64,000 nt of DNA from Achromobacter anxifer (GCF_903652925.1 NZ_CAHLAR010000002.1:767670-831669), one strand, 5' to 3'; shown: positions 1 to 7,606, counted from the stretch's first letter. A program made the numbers and translations. Notes: a model not told the origin generated them from the sequence alone.

Positions 1-233
1 TTGCTGTTCAGGCGCCGGCCGCCCATTTCGACTAGCGCCACGCGGTGCGCCAGCGCCGACTTCACCTTGCCCTTGCGCGGGCCTTTCTTGAATCGCATGC
101 TCATCTTTCCGTAGCCGGAAGCATTCCGTGCGCCGATCCACAGCCAGCAGGGCGTGCCGTTGTGCGACAGCTCGTCGGAGATCATGGTGTTGGCCAGGAT
201 GCGCTCGGCCAGGTTTGCGTACGGCGATGCCAC
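1..233 (-). CDS. HNH endonuclease, N-terminal part (cut by window edge)
   Basis: The minus strand reads from a GTG at 233, preceded by AGGACG, to the window edge without a stop, giving about 77 residues. The order CWLWIGARNASGYGK followed by AHRVALVEMGG is the usual N-terminal half of phage HNH homing-type endonucleases; the catalytic H-N-H part would lie beyond base 1. These enzymes are nicking or cutting nucleases common as free-standing genes in phages. It is the most distal visible gene of the leftward early operon. Family assignment comes from the recognised motif only. Confidence 0.7.
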   Translation of the reverse strand, partial: MASPYANLAERILANTMISDELSHNGTPCWLWIGARNASGYGKMSMRFKKGPRKGKVKSALAHRVALVEMGGRRLNS

Positions 234-424
234 GGTGCGTCCTCATGCTGAAAGGGGTGGGGACCATGCCCCGGATTGCCGCCATTTCTATTGCCGGCTT
301 CCAACGGATTGCGCGTACTCACCAGCGCCGTAATCAACATGTGCGGGCGGAGCTGGGTAGCGATCCGGGGCGTTGGCGCCGCGTGGTCCTGGTCGCGGCT
401 GAGGATGGGAAGCCCCCGCTATCG

Positions 425-451
425 CACGGCGCCGGGGAGGGCGGCGCCGTG
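425..451 (-). terminator. GC-rich hairpin after the 60-residue gene
   Basis: CACGGCGCC (425-433) and GGCGCCGTG (443-451) form a perfect 9-bp stem with a 9-base loop, 12 bases past the stop of the leftward gene ending at 463. There is no U-tract, so it may be a weak or factor-dependent terminator or simply a stable hairpin. The rest of 234-462 shows no convincing gene. Confidence 0.3.
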
Positions 452-462
452 AGGGTGTGGGG

Positions 463-645
463 TTATGCCTGGTTGCCGGTGTCGTCGTCTTCGCAGTGCG
501 AATACTCGCCGCCGAGAGCCGTCGCAATTTGTTCGCCAGTCGCCCGGGCGACAGCGTCGAATCGGTCGGTAGACACTTGCGATCCCACATACTGAGCCGG
601 AATGCGGAGGAAAAAATCTCCCACGTGCACAATGAAAGTCAGCAT
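463..645 (-). CDS. small hypothetical phage protein (60 aa)
   Basis: The ATG at 645 has a strong AAGGAG ribosome-binding site nine bases upstream, directly after the stop of the ssDNA-binding protein gene, so it is read as the next gene of the leftward early operon. The protein begins MLTFIVHVGDFFLRIPAQYV and ends with an acidic tail (HCEDDDTGNQA). I do not recognise the family. An upstream extension of the same frame is arginine-rich and is an artefact of the gene overlapping it. Confidence 0.6.
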   Translation of the reverse strand: MLTFIVHVGDFFLRIPAQYVGSQVSTDRFDAVARATGEQIATALGGEYSHCEDDDTGNQA

Positions 646-656
646 GTGCGCGCTCC

Positions 657-1256
657 TTAGGCCAGGTCGTCGCCGGCGTCGGAGCCGTCGCCGAGGTCGT
701 CGAAGTCGTCGGCGTCGCCCTTGCTGGTGCCGCCGAAGGAATCGCCGTCCTTGGCGAACTGCACGCCGTTCACCGTGCAGCGGATCGTCTTGCCGTACTT
801 GTTGTCCTGGGCCCACAGGTCCACGGTGGCGTTGACGTAGCAGCCCGAATAGATGCGGCCTTCCTTGCCCGGGTATGCGGTGCCCTTGGCGGCGTCGATG
901 ATCGGCGACTTGTCGGCGTCCAGCAGCAGCGGCATGCCGTCCTTCTTTTGGCGCACCGCGCCCAGGGCCATGTTGCCCTCGAAGCCGTCATAGGCCTTGC
1001 GCTTGCCCGGGTAGTAGCAAACCTCTTTCGGGTTGCCGGTTTCGAGCAGGTTGTCGACGATGGCCTTGCCCTTGGCACCCCACTTTTCCGCCGCGGCGGC
1101 ATACATGCCGTCCTCGATGGTCTTGCGGGCGGGGTGGCCCTGTTCGGGAATGAGGAAGGTGCAGCCGTAGCGCTCTTCCTGACCAGCTTCGAAGGCCTTG
1201 GCCTCGGTCAGGCTTTGGGCGAAGGCGACACGGACGTTGCTCAGTTTGACTTTCAT
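657..1256 (-). CDS. phage ssDNA-binding protein, DUF2815/Enc34 type
   Basis: A 199-residue protein starting MKVKLSNVRVAFAQSL, with the pattern of the DUF2815 family (Pfam PF10991), whose Enc34 member binds single-stranded DNA. The C-terminus is a long acidic tail (residues about 178-199, rich in D and G), as in SSB and T7 gp2.5, where the tail recruits replication partners. It lies downstream of a RecB/Cas4-like nuclease gene, so the two probably form a replication-recombination module. It is expected to coat phage DNA in the cytoplasm. Family recognition is firm; function in this phage is inferred. Confidence 0.82.
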   Translation of the reverse strand: MKVKLSNVRVAFAQSLTEAKAFEAGQEERYGCTFLIPEQGHPARKTIEDGMYAAAAEKWGAKGKAIVDNLLETGNPKEVCYYPGKRKAYDGFEGNMALGAVRQKKDGMPLLLDADKSPIIDAAKGTAYPGKEGRIYSGCYVNATVDLWAQDNKYGKTIRCTVNGVQFAKDGDSFGGTSKGDADDFDDLGDGSDAGDDLA

Positions 1257-1293
1257 TTTCAGGTTCCTTATGGGTCTGTCTATTTGCTGCGGT

Positions 1294-1500
1294 TCAACGG
1301 AAAAATTCAGGGTGCGCGCGCTTGGCGCGCGCGGTGGCCTTGGCTATCGCCTTGGCCCGTTCGTGGGGGTTTCGGACGCGGGCGGCCGACTGCAGCGCCA
1401 GGCGGAACTCCAGCGGCAGGACGTTGGCGTCCTTGCCTTCGTTCTCCCGGGGCGCCGATGTCAGCGTCGGGTTGTTGGGCTGCAGTCGGTGCGTGCTCAT
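1294..1500 (-). CDS. small basic hypothetical phage protein (68 aa)
   Basis: The ATG at 1500 overlaps the TGA of the upstream nuclease gene in an ATGA arrangement, indicating translational coupling. The protein is mostly a helical, Ala/Arg-rich segment (ALQSAARVRNPHERAKAIAK) ending HPEFFR. No family is recognised. Its position between the nuclease and the SSB suggests an accessory role in phage DNA metabolism, but that is only context. Confidence 0.6.
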   Translation of the reverse strand: MSTHRLQPNNPTLTSAPRENEGKDANVLPLEFRLALQSAARVRNPHERAKAIAKATARAKRAHPEFFR

Positions 1501-2765
1501 ACGAGGTCCGCTCCTTCGGTGACGACTTCGCCAGCGCCGGCCGTGACGTCGTCGAAGTCGTCCGCCGCGGGCTTGATGACCAGCGCGGGGCGCTTGTCGG
1601 ATGCCGGCGCCACGCTGGGCGAGCCCTCGGACTTGGTGATCAGGGCCTGCGCCTTCGCCCAGCGGCGCGGGGTGTCCTTGAGCAGCTTCTCGGCGTTGGT
1701 CGGGCTGATGACCTTCTTGTCGTACATTTCGTCCGACTTCAGGCGCATGCCCTTGAGCAGTTCCTCGGCGTCTTGCTCGCTCGTCCACTTGCGGGGGCCA
1801 GCGCGGCCCTGGACCAGTTTCCAGCCGTCGACGGGCTCGCCCAGCAGCAGGCGGCGTTCAACTTCGCCCCGGACGCCGTTGCCCCAGATCTCGATCAGAT
1901 CTAGGGCCTGCATCGCTTTGCCCAAGGCTTCGGGCGTGGCCGGTGTCAGCGCTTTCAAGGTCATGGCCTTCTGCTCGTCAGAGCACGCCCACGCAGTCAG
2001 GGTGTCGAAATCGGTGCCGATCTCGTCCTGGACGTGCTGCGCCAGCGCAGGGCATGCGCCGCGTGCCTTGCAGAAGCGACACGCCTTTTCCGACGGCGCG
2101 TAGTCCGAGGGCACGGGCGGTGTCTCGCTGCCGACATACAGATAGGCGCGCTCGGCGGCTTCCTTCAGGCGCGCGCCGCGCTCGCGCAGCTCGTCGACCG
2201 TGATGGCCCACTCGCTGACGTGGTTCAGCCGCGGCTGGTGAATCGTCATGCGCACGCGCTCGAAGTCCAGGACGACGGCAAACTGATCCAGCGCGCCCAG
2301 CGCGTAGAGGATCATCTGCTTGTTCTCTTCGGCGTCGACCTTCACGCCGCGCCCGAACTTCAGGTCACAGACGTGCAGCTCGTCGTCCGTGCGCAGGATG
2401 ACCGCGTCGGACGTGCCGAAGGCCTCGGGCACCCAGCGGCTGATGTCCAGGCGCTGTTCAAGCAGCAGCTCATGGCCGGCGGAGACGTCGCGCACGTAGT
2501 CCACATACTTCTGGACCTCGGTCGCCATGTCGGCCGTCACCTCCACGGTCTTGCCGGCGCGCATCGAGATGCGACGACCCTTGTAGGCCATCGCATCCTT
2601 GCCCTCGCGCAGCGCCATTTCAGCCACAGAATGCGCGGCCGTGCCCTCGTCGGCGTAGTCGCTGCTGGTGTCGGGGTAGCCCGCCTCCAGCTGGATGCTT
2701 GCCGGGCAGGTGGACCACCGCTCAGCGCCCGAGGGCGAGAGGGTGGCGTGTGCGGGTTCAGTCAT
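1497..2765 (-). CDS. DUF2800 PD-(D/E)XK nuclease with 4-Cys cluster
   Basis: A 422-residue protein of the phage DUF2800 type, related to the RecB/Cas4 nuclease superfamily. Nuclease residues are visible: H45 (GTAAH), D120 (GTSDAV), D134-L-K136 and Q150 with Y154. Cysteines C20, C229, C232 and C238 have the one-plus-three spacing that binds 4Fe-4S in AddB and Cas4 nucleases. It likely resects or processes DNA ends for recombination, working with the neighbouring SSB. I chose the ATG at 2765, with GGGGAGG six bases upstream, over an in-frame GTG at 2780 that has no good site. It overlaps the preceding gene by 8 bases. Iron-sulphur binding is inferred from cysteine spacing. Confidence 0.8.
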   Translation of the reverse strand: MTEPAHATLSPSGAERWSTCPASIQLEAGYPDTSSDYADEGTAAHSVAEMALREGKDAMAYKGRRISMRAGKTVEVTADMATEVQKYVDYVRDVSAGHELLLEQRLDISRWVPEAFGTSDAVILRTDDELHVCDLKFGRGVKVDAEENKQMILYALGALDQFAVVLDFERVRMTIHQPRLNHVSEWAITVDELRERGARLKEAAERAYLYVGSETPPVPSDYAPSEKACRFCKARGACPALAQHVQDEIGTDFDTLTAWACSDEQKAMTLKALTPATPEALGKAMQALDLIEIWGNGVRGEVERRLLLGEPVDGWKLVQGRAGPRKWTSEQDAEELLKGMRLKSDEMYDKKVISPTNAEKLLKDTPRRWAKAQALITKSEGSPSVAPASDKRPALVIKPAADDFDDVTAGAGEVVTEGADLV

Positions 2766-3081
2766 TGCTGACCTCCCCACCGCCCTGGACTGGCGCGCCC
2801 GTCAGCGTCGCGGCTTCCACCGGGATGCAGGAGACACGACTCCCCTGGAAGGTGTACAGCTGGCCCGCGTAGATGAACGGCGCGCTGCTGCCGCGAAGGT
2901 CAAGAAGTTGCGCACCCAGCTGGGTGACGCGTTGGGTGGCGGCCTCCATTGCAGCTATCGCAGTCGCCGGTTGACCAGCAGTACCCATCGCGGCGATCGC
3001 AGCTGCGGCTGCCTCCCGGTGCGTGTTCTCCTCAGCTTGCGCCGCAAGCAGATTCGAAATCAGGGAATCCAGGCTGTTCAT
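2758..3081 (-). CDS. hypothetical phage protein (107 aa)
   Basis: The N-terminal 60 residues look helical and alanine-rich (AAAAAIAAMG), followed by a short beta-like region (SSAPFIYAGQLYTFQGS). No recognised family. The ATG overlaps the TGA of the preceding gene (3078-3081), and the 3' end overlaps the nuclease start, so it sits tightly inside the leftward early operon. A coiled-coil or oligomerising role is possible but unsupported. Confidence 0.6.
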   Translation of the reverse strand: MNSLDSLISNLLAAQAEENTHREAAAAAIAAMGTAGQPATAIAAMEAATQRVTQLGAQLLDLRGSSAPFIYAGQLYTFQGSRVSCIPVEAATLTGAPVQGGGEVSND

Positions 3082-3332
3082 TTCAATGCTCCTATGTCAG
3101 CTTGGCCATAGACGCGCTTGAGCTTCTGATAGACCGCGCGGGTGCTGGTGGCCCGATGGCGCCAGGTGCCGGTGATGGCCGCGTAGCGCATGATGGGTTT
3201 GCCCATGGCGTCCAAATTGCCGGTAGGCACAGCCTCCTCACGGCCGCCCTCGCAGACCAAATCGTGAGAGGGCATTCCGGCCGTCATGCGGCGCGCAGCC
3301 CGGCGCAGCGCACGAGCTTTGCGGCCGTTCAT
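3078..3332 (-). CDS. small basic hypothetical phage protein (84 aa)
   Basis: An Arg/Lys-rich protein (MNGRKARALRRAARRM) with a later HRATSTRAVYQKLKRVY segment. It shares four-base ATGA overlaps with both neighbours, which supports it as a translated member of the leftward operon. No family is recognised. The strong N-terminal positive charge would fit nucleic-acid binding, but no motif confirms it. Confidence 0.6.
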   Translation of the reverse strand: MNGRKARALRRAARRMTAGMPSHDLVCEGGREEAVPTGNLDAMGKPIMRYAAITGTWRHRATSTRAVYQKLKRVYGQADIGALK

Positions 3333-3820
3333 GCGATGGCCTCTTCGTGGGACGCGGTGGGGTCGTAGTCGCCGGCGATTACCTGTTCCGCCTTCGCCTT
3401 GAAGTCCGCGAACTGATCGGCTTTCAGATCCTTGGCGGAGGTGACGCCGAAACGCTGCAGCAGGCCTTCAGCCTTGGCGCGGCTGATCTTGGCGATCTCC
3501 AGCACCAGCGGCTTGATGTCCTTCGTGTAGTCGAGGGAGGAATCGACGGGCGCGCTGGCTTTCGTCGATTCGGTCGAGGAATTCGCCGAGCTGTCGGATG
3601 CAGTCGGGGTCGGCTTTTCCTGCGAGGCCTTGGCGGACGTGTCCGCCGTCTGGGCCTTTTTTTCCGCGGGCGCCGAATCGGGCTTGGTCGTAGCTGCCGG
3701 TACGTCGCCAGTGGCGAGCAACGTGGCGGTGGCCAGGGCGTCCTTGGCGGTATCGAGTGTCGCGGTGAAAGTGACTCGCGCGTCCTTGATGGCGCGCTCA
3801 ACGGTGATCCCGAAACTCAT
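3329..3820 (-). CDS. hypothetical phage protein with low-complexity linker (163 aa)
   Basis: First gene of the leftward early operon; the ATG at 3820 is preceded by TTGGAGC. The protein has an N-terminal segment (residues 1-40), a low-complexity Ser/Thr/Ala/Pro/Lys linker (about 45-95), and a C-terminal helical part (DYTKDIKPLVLEIAKISRAK then GLLQRFGV). The C-terminal sequence resembles a helix-hairpin-helix or rho-N-like helical module, but the match is loose. Function is unknown; as the first operon gene it would be expressed immediately on derepression. Confidence 0.6.
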   Translation of the reverse strand: MSFGITVERAIKDARVTFTATLDTAKDALATATLLATGDVPAATTKPDSAPAEKKAQTADTSAKASQEKPTPTASDSSANSSTESTKASAPVDSSLDYTKDIKPLVLEIAKISRAKAEGLLQRFGVTSAKDLKADQFADFKAKAEQVIAGDYDPTASHEEAIA

Positions 3821-3920
3821 GTCTTTTGCTCCAATTGGTGAGGTGGTGCACTGCTATTTCAGATTAGCAAATGCGATATTTATGGGCAATTGAAATTTAC
3901 TGTTTGCTAAATTTCAGGAC
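3821..3920 (-). promoter_or_regulatory. leftward early promoter/operator region
   Basis: This AT-rich gap upstream of the leftward operon carries TTAGCAA (3864-3870) and TTGCTAA (3904-3910), the same half-sites that form a 20-bp inverted repeat in the repressor/Cro intergenic region. On the minus strand TTGCCC and TAATCT are separated by 17 bases, a plausible but weak promoter beside a half-site. It probably drives the early operon and is shut by the repressor encoded at 3973-4413. Confidence 0.5.
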
Positions 3921-3944
3921 GCAAAAAAGCCCGCAGAAGCGGGC
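3921..3944 (-). terminator. rho-independent terminator of the repressor gene
   Basis: Read on the minus strand, GCCCGC-TTCT-GCGGGC (3944-3929) is followed by six T (3928-3923). It lies 29 bases past the repressor stop and before the leftward early promoter, so it insulates the early operon from repressor transcription. Confidence 0.85.
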
Positions 3945-3972
3945 GCGGTTTTCGAATCGGCATGGCGGGCTC

Positions 3973-4413
3973 CTACATGGTCAGCTTCACCAATCTCATA
4001 GAGAAATCACGGTCGAGCTTGCCTGTAAGTTGGGCGTGCTCATAGACCAAATTCACGATATCCGCGTATTTTTCAGGGGTCAGCGAGGTTTTCAACTCCT
4101 GTTGTATCTCTGCAACCATTTTCACTGCGCCGCCCACGAAGCTCGGATCAACGCGCACGGTTTGCGTCGGGGCGACCCCGCCGGTACCGGTATGCGGCTG
4201 GTCCATCCAGTAAATGGGTTTACCGGCCTCGCGCTCGATGCGACGGCACGTTTTTTCGGTAATGACCCGGTGTCCGTTAACCATTTGCGACAAAAACGAT
4301 GGTCCCGAGTGTCCCATCTTTTTAGCAAAGCTGGCCGGGCCTCCTTGCTCTGACAGAACGATGCGAAGGTTGGCGCGGCGTTGCTTATTCATTGGTGTGT
4401 CGTCGTTCAACAT
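3973..4413 (-). CDS. C1-like phage repressor (HTH, no S24 peptidase)
   Basis: A 146-residue protein with an N-terminal helix-turn-helix region (about residues 12-60, including GGPASFAKKMGHSGPSFLSQ and TCRRIEREAGKPIYWMDQ). The C-terminal half is short and shows no LexA/S24 serine protease signature, so RecA-stimulated self-cleavage is unlikely. It is divergent from a smaller HTH protein with the same ending pattern (R-KIE-x-P-x-D), the usual repressor/Cro layout. The ATG at 4413 has GAGG at a good distance; an upstream in-frame start is less likely. It should hold the prophage silent by binding the TTGCTAA/TTAGCAA sites. Confidence 0.78.
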   Translation of the reverse strand: MLNDDTPMNKQRRANLRIVLSEQGGPASFAKKMGHSGPSFLSQMVNGHRVITEKTCRRIEREAGKPIYWMDQPHTGTGGVAPTQTVRVDPSFVGGAVKMVAEIQQELKTSLTPEKYADIVNLVYEHAQLTGKLDRDFSMRLVKLTM

Positions 4414-4479
4414 TGCGTTTTCCTCGTTGGTGGGGTTGGGGTTTTCTCTAGGCCGCGACGGTAACATCCGCCGAAAAGA

Positions 4480-4540
4480 TAAGCAATACGTAATGTTAAA
4501 TTGCCCGCTCGCATAGTCGATTGCTAAACTACGTTAGCAA
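4480..4540. promoter_or_regulatory. repressor/Cro intergenic operator and rightward promoter
   Basis: TTGCTAA (4521-4527) and TTAGCAA (4534-4540) form a perfect inverted repeat with a six-base spacer. A near copy, TAAGCAA, lies at 4480-4486. A rightward promoter candidate, TTGCCC (4501) and TAAACT with an 18-base spacer, places its -10 inside the inverted repeat, so bound repressor would block rightward early transcription. The same half-sites occur upstream of the leftward operon. Confidence 0.65.
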
Positions 4541-4561
4541 ACAGTCGAGTGGAGCAATCGA

Positions 4562-4801
4562 ATGAACCAAGACCCCATGGCCGCGCTCTACACGGCGCGC
4601 CTATGCAACGTGCGCGCCCTGGCCGCCAGAGAGGGCGGATCCGTCGCCCTGGCTGACAAACTCGGGTGGGATCAGGCCTGGATGTCCCAACTGATCGGCA
4701 AGAACCCGTCGCGCAACATCACGGAGCGCACGGCGCGCAAGATCGAGGCGCGTATGGCGCTGCCGATCGGCAGCCTCGATCTTATGCGGGCGGCAGCATG
4801 A
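4562..4801 (+). CDS. Cro-like HTH regulator (79 aa)
   Basis: A 79-residue protein, mostly one helix-turn-helix domain (GGSVALADKLGWDQAWMSQL then TERTARKIEARMALPIGSLD). It is the first gene of the rightward early transcript, directly after the inverted-repeat operator, and divergent from the repressor. The ending matches the repressor's TCRRIEREAGKPIYWMD pattern, suggesting the two are paralogous and bind the same half-sites. Expected role: a Cro-type switch favouring lytic growth. The start overlaps no other gene. Confidence 0.75.
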   Translation: MNQDPMAALYTARLCNVRALAAREGGSVALADKLGWDQAWMSQLIGKNPSRNITERTARKIEARMALPIGSLDLMRAAA

Positions 4802-5088
4802 GGTGCGCACGCCCCATCCATAGGGCCTACGGCCTTTGGGCATCCCGTAAGCGTCGGCCGTTGCCGAAGCCGCCGGTGGACGAGCTGGCGCGTTTCCTTT
4901 CTACCTGGGATTCACGCGAGACCCTTCGGGTACGGCAACAGGCTGACATCGCGGCGGAGTGTGTAGCCCGGATTGCAGCGAATAACGAGGCCATCTATGG
5001 GCTGCCTTCTGTTCGGGCCGTCTGGTTGTTTGGCCTGTGCGTGGTGGCGATCCTAGCCGGCGTGGTCATGGGCTACCTGGAGAGGTAA
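4798..5088 (+). CDS. small phage protein with C-terminal membrane segment (96 aa)
   Basis: Coupled to the Cro-like gene by an ATGA overlap at 4798. The N-terminus is basic (SRKRRPLPKPP), the middle helical, and residues about 72-91 form one hydrophobic segment (AVWLFGLCVVAILAGVVMGY) with a short charged tail, predicting a single transmembrane helix with a cytoplasmic N-terminal domain. No family is recognised. Early expression just before the primase could fit a superinfection or host-interaction function, but nothing shows that. Confidence 0.6.
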   Translation: MRCARPIHRAYGLWASRKRRPLPKPPVDELARFLSTWDSRETLRVRQQADIAAECVARIAANNEAIYGLPSVRAVWLFGLCVVAILAGVVMGYLER

Positions 5089-5091
5089 CAG

Positions 5092-7389
5092 ATGACCGAG
5101 AACGATAAGCAGGCGCTGGTCGCAGCGCTGGGCCCCATCATCGACCGCGTGCGCCGGGATGTGTGCTGGAAGAAGACGGACGACGGCCCGCGCCGCGTGG
5201 ATGAGGCCTTGACCGATGCGCGCCTCGCGCAGCACGTCAACGGCGGCCCGGCCTACGGCGCTGCGCCCATCCTGCCCGGCCAGTCCGTGACGCTCCTGGG
5301 CGTGCTGGACTTCGACAGCCACAAGGGTGAAACCCCGTGGCCTGACATGCAGGCCGCGGCCGCGCGCGTGGCGCAGGCGCTGCAGGCCCAGGGCGGCGCA
5401 CCCGTGGCGTTCCGCTCATCCGGCGGGCACGGTATCCATCTGTACTGCCTATGGGCCGAACCCCAGGACGCCTATAGCGTTCGCATGTGGCTGCGCGCGG
5501 CGCTGGCCGCGGCGGGCCTGGCGCCGGGCACCAAGGGCGTGGCCGATGGTCAGGTCGAGGTGTTCCCGAAGCAGGACGCCGTGGGCACCGAAAAGAAGCG
5601 CTACGGCAACATGTTCATCCTGCCGCTGGCCGGCGCCAGCGTGCCGCTGGACCCGTTCGACCTGGACGACCTGCCGCGCGACTATCTGGTGGGCATGGAC
5701 TGGCCGATGTCGGCGCCCGTACCAGTGCTGGAGAAGCCCGAGCGCGAGCTCGCCGCGGTGCCGGCGGGCGACGCCGACGCGGCCGTGCTGGAGAGCGCGC
5801 TGGCCGCCATCAAGAACGAGGACGGCAACGCGCTGGACTACGACCAGTGGCGCGACGTCGTCTTCGCCATCCACCACGCCACGGCGGGCGCCGACTACGG
5901 GCTGGAGCTGGCGCACCAGTTCAGCGCGCGCAGTGGCAAATACGATCCGGACTTCCTGGATAACCGCGTCTGGCCCTACATCGACAGCGCGCGGGCCGAC
6001 GCCGTCACCATTCGCACGGTGCTGCACATGGCCCGCCAGGCGGGCTGGCAGGAGCCGGCCGACCTGGTCGCGCGCGACTTCGATGTGGTGGAAGCGCCGC
6101 GCGCAGCCGACGGTCGACCTGAGAGGCCGCTACCCAACTTCGAGCGCAACGACCACGGCCGTATCCTGGCCACGATCGGCAACCTGGCGCTGGCCGTGCG
6201 CGATGAGCGTTGCAGCGGCGCAACGGTGCGCTATGACGATTTCCGAGCCGAGATCCTGGCTGCGAGCCCGACCGACCCGGAAGGGTGGCGCCCGTTCGAA
6301 GACGCCGACTACACCCGCATGCAAATCTATATGGAGGCCGGCGGCTTCCAGAAGATCGCGCGCGAGTCGCTGCGCGACGCCGTATGGCTGGTTGCCATAG
6401 AGAACCGATTCGATACCGCGATCAAGTGGCTGTCCTCGCTGGAATGGGACGGCGTGGCGCGCATCGGTACGTTCTTGCCGCGGTACCTCGGCACGCAAGA
6501 CACGCCGTACACCCGAGCGGTGTCGCGCTACACCTGGACGGCGCTGGCCGGGCGCGTCATGCAGCCTGGCGTGCAGGCCGACATGGTCCCGGTGCTGATT
6601 GGTAGCCAGGGCCTGCTCAAGTCCTCGGGCGTGGCCGCCATGGCGCCAGCCGAGGAGTTCTTCACGGAAATGGATCTGGCGAGCCGCGACGCGGAGGCAA
6701 GCCGGCGCATGCGCGGGCGGCTGGTCATCGAACTCGCCGAGCTGAAGGGCCTTTTCTCCAAGGACGACGAGGCAATCAAAGCGTTCATCACTCGGCGCGA
6801 GGAAGAGTGGCGTGTCCTCTATAAGGAGTTCAACACGACATTCAAGCGCCGGCATTTGTTCGTGGGCACCTCCAACCGTTACGAGTTTCTGTCAGACGAT
6901 ACTGGGCATCGCCGCTGGCTGCCGGCCGCGGTCGTGCGGCAAGTGGATGTGGCAGCGATCGTGCGCGACCGGCTGCAGCTATGGGCTGAAGCCCGCGAAG
7001 CCTTCGGCCGGGGCGGGGTGGACTGGCAAGAGGCGGAAGACTTGGCCAAGGGCGTGCACGCCCAGCATGAGATCCATGAGCCGTGGACGCCCATTGTCGA
7101 AAACTGGCTCACCGCGGGCGATTTCGAGCCGCTGGGCGGGGCCGAAGATGTCCGCCGGTTGGTGGCCACGTCGCACGAAGTGCTGGTCGGCGCACTGGGG
7201 TTCGAGCCGCGCAACATCAAGGTGGGGGATGAAAGGCGCGTGGCGGGAGTCATGAAAAGGTTGGGGTATTTGCAATCAAGGCCGTATGTGGACGGAAAAC
7301 AGGTCAGGGCGTGGGTTTTTACGGGTCTGCAAGAAATTGCGAGTACGCAAGAAACTGCGAACTCGCAAGAATTTGCGGATTTAGCGTGA
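5092..7389 (+). CDS. phage primase-helicase (AEP primase + VirE-type ATPase)
   Basis: A 765-residue replication protein. The N-terminus is an archaeo-eukaryotic-type primase: LDFDSH (D73, D75), SSGGHGIHLY (109-118) and VEVF (E156). A middle helical stretch (about 255-330, ALDYDQWRDVVFAIHHA) resembles PriCT primase C-terminal modules. Residues about 440-690 match the VirE/phage P-loop ATPase family (WLSSLEWDGVARI, GRLVIELAELKG, FVGTSNRYEFL, GHRRWLP). The expected Walker A is altered: GSQGLLKSSG (504-513) lacks the glycine before K510. The 3' end encodes three 6-residue repeats from an 18-bp DNA repeat. It should initiate and unwind phage DNA. Confidence 0.85.
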   Translation: MTENDKQALVAALGPIIDRVRRDVCWKKTDDGPRRVDEALTDARLAQHVNGGPAYGAAPILPGQSVTLLGVLDFDSHKGETPWPDMQAAAARVAQALQAQGGAPVAFRSSGGHGIHLYCLWAEPQDAYSVRMWLRAALAAAGLAPGTKGVADGQVEVFPKQDAVGTEKKRYGNMFILPLAGASVPLDPFDLDDLPRDYLVGMDWPMSAPVPVLEKPERELAAVPAGDADAAVLESALAAIKNEDGNALDYDQWRDVVFAIHHATAGADYGLELAHQFSARSGKYDPDFLDNRVWPYIDSARADAVTIRTVLHMARQAGWQEPADLVARDFDVVEAPRAADGRPERPLPNFERNDHGRILATIGNLALAVRDERCSGATVRYDDFRAEILAASPTDPEGWRPFEDADYTRMQIYMEAGGFQKIARESLRDAVWLVAIENRFDTAIKWLSSLEWDGVARIGTFLPRYLGTQDTPYTRAVSRYTWTALAGRVMQPGVQADMVPVLIGSQGLLKSSGVAAMAPAEEFFTEMDLASRDAEASRRMRGRLVIELAELKGLFSKDDEAIKAFITRREEEWRVLYKEFNTTFKRRHLFVGTSNRYEFLSDDTGHRRWLPAAVVRQVDVAAIVRDRLQLWAEAREAFGRGGVDWQEAEDLAKGVHAQHEIHEPWTPIVENWLTAGDFEPLGGAEDVRRLVATSHEVLVGALGFEPRNIKVGDERRVAGVMKRLGYLQSRPYVDGKQVRAWVFTGLQEIASTQETANSQEFADLA
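7329..7382. repeat. three tandem 18-bp repeats at the primase 3' end
   Basis: Units begin at 7329, 7347 and 7365, each starting GCAAGAA and containing TTGCG or CTGCG, so GCAAG/TTGC half-palindromes recur. They encode EIASTQ, ETANSQ and EFADLA. The base-level repetition and the position immediately before a second repeat array suggest iterons of a replication origin rather than a protein constraint. Confidence 0.75.
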
Positions 7390-7414
7390 TGACTGGCCGA
7401 TTCTGCCCCGTGGA

Positions 7415-7606
7415 CAAGACGCATAAGACGGATCAAGACAGATCGGATTTTTTCTATCTGTCTTACCGGAGAGCCTTTGTTTATGCGGTTCTAGGAGGTA
7501 ACAAGACAGATAAGACAGATAAATTCTCTATATTTCATGTGCGAATAATTAGGGGCTCCAGGAAAGTTTCCCAAACGAGGGGTCTTATCTGTCTTATCCG
7601 TCTTAC
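7415..7606. repeat. seven copies of AAGACRGAT in both orientations
   Basis: The nine-base core AAGAC(A/G)GAT occurs twice at 7425-7443 and twice at 7503-7521 on the + strand, once near 7456-7464 and twice at 7587-7605 on the - strand. Adjacent copies are spaced ten bases apart, about one helical turn. The 7501-7523 and 7582-7606 clusters form a near-perfect inverted repeat. This gene-poor, AT-richer gap follows the primase-helicase gene, as phage origins often do. An ATG-started frame here has atypical codon use and is not called as a gene. Confidence 0.75.
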
